Of a stretch of DNA of 64,000 bases, positions 62,336 to 64,000 are shown piece after piece. Source of the stretch: Segatella maculosa DSM 19339 = JCM 15638 (lineage in GTDB: Bacteria > Bacteroidota > Bacteroidia > Bacteroidales > Bacteroidaceae); assembly GCF_000382385.1 (NCBI RefSeq), contig NZ_KB908323.1:116606-180605 (forward strand), written 5' to 3'. The notes beneath the pieces were generated by a model. The model did no database searches, was not told where the DNA came from, and was given only the letters and a program-made list of their open reading frames with translations. The stretch's first letter is position 1. Each line of letters begins with the position of its first letter. The position numbers and the translations under genes were made by a program.

Positions 62336-62373
62336 AATCGTTGTAAAATCAAGGTTTTACAACGATTTTTCTT
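62336..62373 (+). terminator. Terminator after tRNA-Ser
   Basis: AATCGTTGTAAAA (62336-62348) and TTTTACAACGATT (62355-62367) form a perfect 13-base stem around TCAAGG, with T-rich sequence after it. Confidence 0.8.
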
Positions 62374-62438
62374 TGTATATACCTCTATCGCCTGACGGCA
62401 TAACCCTATGTTTTGACAGTCATTATTCGGTCAAATTC

Positions 62439-62577
62439 TGCTACATAAACTGCTACACAAAAATTGTAGCAATAAAAAATGTAGCAGTGACGGGATTCTG
62501 AATACCATATTGACGGCATCAATTCTTTCTGTTTCAGTATGTTATATATTAACTTTGCAGCCGAGTGCTACACAAAA
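62439..62577. other. Repeated TGCTACA sites, probable integrase arm sites
   Basis: TGCTACATAAA (62439), TGCTACACAAA (62451) and TGCTACACAAAA (62566) are direct copies, and ATTGTAGCA (62464) and TGTAGCAG (62480) are inverted ones. Clustered between the tRNA and the integrase start, they look like arm-type integrase binding sites at the left end of the element. The last copy overlaps the presumed leader of the integrase gene, so the integrase could also regulate itself. Confidence 0.5.
62526..62557 (+). promoter_or_regulatory. Promoter of the integrase gene
   Basis: TTTC at 62526-62529, 20 bases and TAACTTTG at 62550-62557. Transcription would start near 62564, 26 bases before the ATG. Confidence 0.55.
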
Positions 62578-62589
62578 GAATGATGCATT

Positions 62590-63822
62590 ATGAGAACAAC
62601 TTTCAAGGTGTCCTTCTACCTACGCTCAAACTATGAGAACAAAGAAGGAAAGTCGCCTGTAATGCTCCGTGTATTCCTTAACGGAGAGATGGCAAATTTC
62701 GGATCTACGAAAATCTTCGTGGACAAGACAGTATGGAACAATGCCACAAGTCGGCTCAAAGGTCGGACGGCTGAAGCTTTATCCGCCAATGCCGCATTGG
62801 ATTCTATTTCTGCTACACTGAATAACATCTATCACAAATTTGAGGATGACTCTTCCATGTCATTGGAGAAAATCCGATCTTATTTTGTGGGAAAAGACAG
62901 GGAGTATACAACTTTCCTCCCTGTATTCGACAGATTCAACGAAGACATCAGGCAACGCGTCGGACACACTATCAGCAAAGACAGCCTACAAAAGTACAGC
63001 GTTTTAAGAAGACATTTCTCAGAATTCCTTATTCATAAGTATGGAAGAAAGGATGTAGGACTGACAGAGTTCACACCATCCGTGGTACAGGATTTTGAGT
63101 TATATCTGAGTACAGTGGCAGGTTGCGCTTACAACACATCAGTCAAGAAGATGAAGGCACTCAAGACCGTAACTATCTATGCGCAAAAACGTGGTTATCT
63201 TCTTCACGACCCCTTCCTCAATCATCGTTTTCACTTGGAGCCTGTCAATCGAGGTTTTCTCACGGATGAGGAGATTATGAAGATAGCCAACAAGGAAATT
63301 GCTATTCAACGCTTGGAGTTAGTAAGGGATGTTTTCATCTTTTCATGTTTCACAGGTCTGGCATATATTGATGTTTCCAATCTCACACCAGACAATATCG
63401 TAACACTTGATGATAAGCAGTGGATTATGACCAAGAGACAGAAAACAAATGTGGAGACAAATGTTTTATTGCTTGACATTCCCAAGAGTATCATTGCCAA
63501 GTACAGTCATAAGACCTATCGGGACGGCAAACTATTTCCCATCCTAACGAATCAGAAAACCAACGCATATTTGAAAGAAATTGCCGACCTTTGCGGTGTC
63601 AAGAAGAATCTGACCTTTCATCTTGCCCGGCATACATTTGCGACCATGTCGCTCAGCAAGGGTGTTCCTATGGAAAGTGTGTCGAAGATGCTAGGACATA
63701 CCAACATTAAAACGACACAAATTTATGCCCGTATAACCAATAAGAAGATAGAACACGATATGGAACAGTTGGCTGGCAAGTTAGACAAGTTCAATGTTGC
63801 TATGGGCATCAACTCAAAATAA
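62590..63822 (+). CDS. Tyrosine integrase of an integrative element
   Basis: The 410-residue recombinase is of the Bacteroides conjugative-element type: an N-terminal arm-binding domain (1-90), a SAM-like core-binding domain (105-205) and a catalytic domain. H344, R347 (FHLARHTF), H370 (LGHTNI) and nucleophile Y379 are intact. The first catalytic Arg is absent: FTGLAYIDV has Ala258, the same kind of change known from IntDOT and relatives. Its place 312 bases after tRNA-Ser suggests insertion at that gene. Confidence 0.93.
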   Translation: MRTTFKVSFYLRSNYENKEGKSPVMLRVFLNGEMANFGSTKIFVDKTVWNNATSRLKGRTAEALSANAALDSISATLNNIYHKFEDDSSMSLEKIRSYFVGKDREYTTFLPVFDRFNEDIRQRVGHTISKDSLQKYSVLRRHFSEFLIHKYGRKDVGLTEFTPSVVQDFELYLSTVAGCAYNTSVKKMKALKTVTIYAQKRGYLLHDPFLNHRFHLEPVNRGFLTDEEIMKIANKEIAIQRLELVRDVFIFSCFTGLAYIDVSNLTPDNIVTLDDKQWIMTKRQKTNVETNVLLLDIPKSIIAKYSHKTYRDGKLFPILTNQKTNAYLKEIADLCGVKKNLTFHLARHTFATMSLSKGVPMESVSKMLGHTNIKTTQIYARITNKKIEHDMEQLAGKLDKFNVAMGINSK

Positions 63823-63847
63823 TGTACAACCCTAAACCAAGAAGATT

Positions 63848-64000
63848 ATGACAACTAAGAAAGAACTATCCTACTTCCGTCTGAAGTTAGAGAACTACCT
63901 CAGTGAGCATTTCCCCGAAATGCTGAGTGACAAACCATTCATAACGGCAAGAGCCGACGAAGCTCTTACCACCTACTGCGATGCAGTGGCACAAGGCTTC
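63848..64000 (+). CDS. DUF1896-like protein, partial
   Basis: The frame opens at 63848 and is cut by the window end after 51 codons. The product starts MTTKKELSYFRLKLENYLSE and continues ITARADEALTTYCDAVAQGF, which matches the DUF1896 proteins found next to integrases in Bacteroides mobile elements. The function is unknown. It lies 25 bases after the integrase stop. Confidence 0.75.
   Translation, partial: MTTKKELSYFRLKLENYLSEHFPEMLSDKPFITARADEALTTYCDAVAQGF

Overview
The window comes from a Bacteroidota genome, most likely a Prevotella-like member of the Bacteroidales. The evidence is three SusC/SusD pairs, many Cys lipoproteins, promoters of the Bacteroides type (TTTG, about 20 bases, TAnnTTTG), a eukaryote-like dimeric glycyl-tRNA synthetase, PepD and a FKBP lipoprotein. 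The species cannot be fixed from sequence reading alone.

Layout. 1-6.2 kb: two small membrane proteins, FKBP lipoprotein plus glycyl-tRNA synthetase, PepD dipeptidase, and a small membrane protein with an OmpH-like lipoprotein. 6.8-18.8 kb (minus): a complete fructan/levan utilisation locus, SusC, SusD, surface lipoprotein, two GH32 enzymes, sugar MFS and fructokinase, in the gene order of the B. thetaiotaomicron levan locus but with no adjacent hybrid two-component regulator. 19-23 kb: O-methyltransferase, AroQ, XerD and an acetate/succinate CoA-transferase. 24-30 kb: two organophosphate antiporters, a HAD phosphatase, an OprP-like porin and a beta-propeller protein, which look like one phosphoester uptake operon. 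31-42 kb: a second SusC/SusD locus with a small lipoprotein, a CE15 esterase, an unusual hybrid histidine kinase without a large periplasmic sensor, and a GH27 alpha-galactosidase. 42-48 kb: a Lys/Cys-rich secreted protein, two glycosyltransferases, a candidate small RNA, Asd and two tandem deoxynucleoside kinases. 48-51 kb (plus): three secreted proteins. 51.8-61 kb (minus): ChaN-like protein, M16 peptidase, SusD, SusC and a secreted CbiK-like chelatase, which together suggest haem or other tetrapyrrole acquisition. 61-64 kb: an IS30 remnant, tRNA-Ser(UGA) and, directly after it, the integrase end of an integrative element that runs out of the window.

The non-coding DNA is unusually structured. 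Two dispersed hairpin families recur between genes: a GC-rich one (core GGACGCAC...GTGCGTCC) and an AT-rich one (TCAGCCATATT...AATATGGCTGA). They often occur side by side. Three arrays of palindromes repeat with a period of 41-42 bases (41.9-42.1, 51.3-51.6 and 61.5-61.8 kb). The middle array has eight units at exactly 41-base spacing, compensatory changes in its stems, inverted repeats at its ends and a 9-base direct repeat outside them, so it looks like a small mobile element. These arrays are the most novel feature here, followed by the proposed haem/tetrapyrrole SusCD operon and the sensor-less hybrid kinase.
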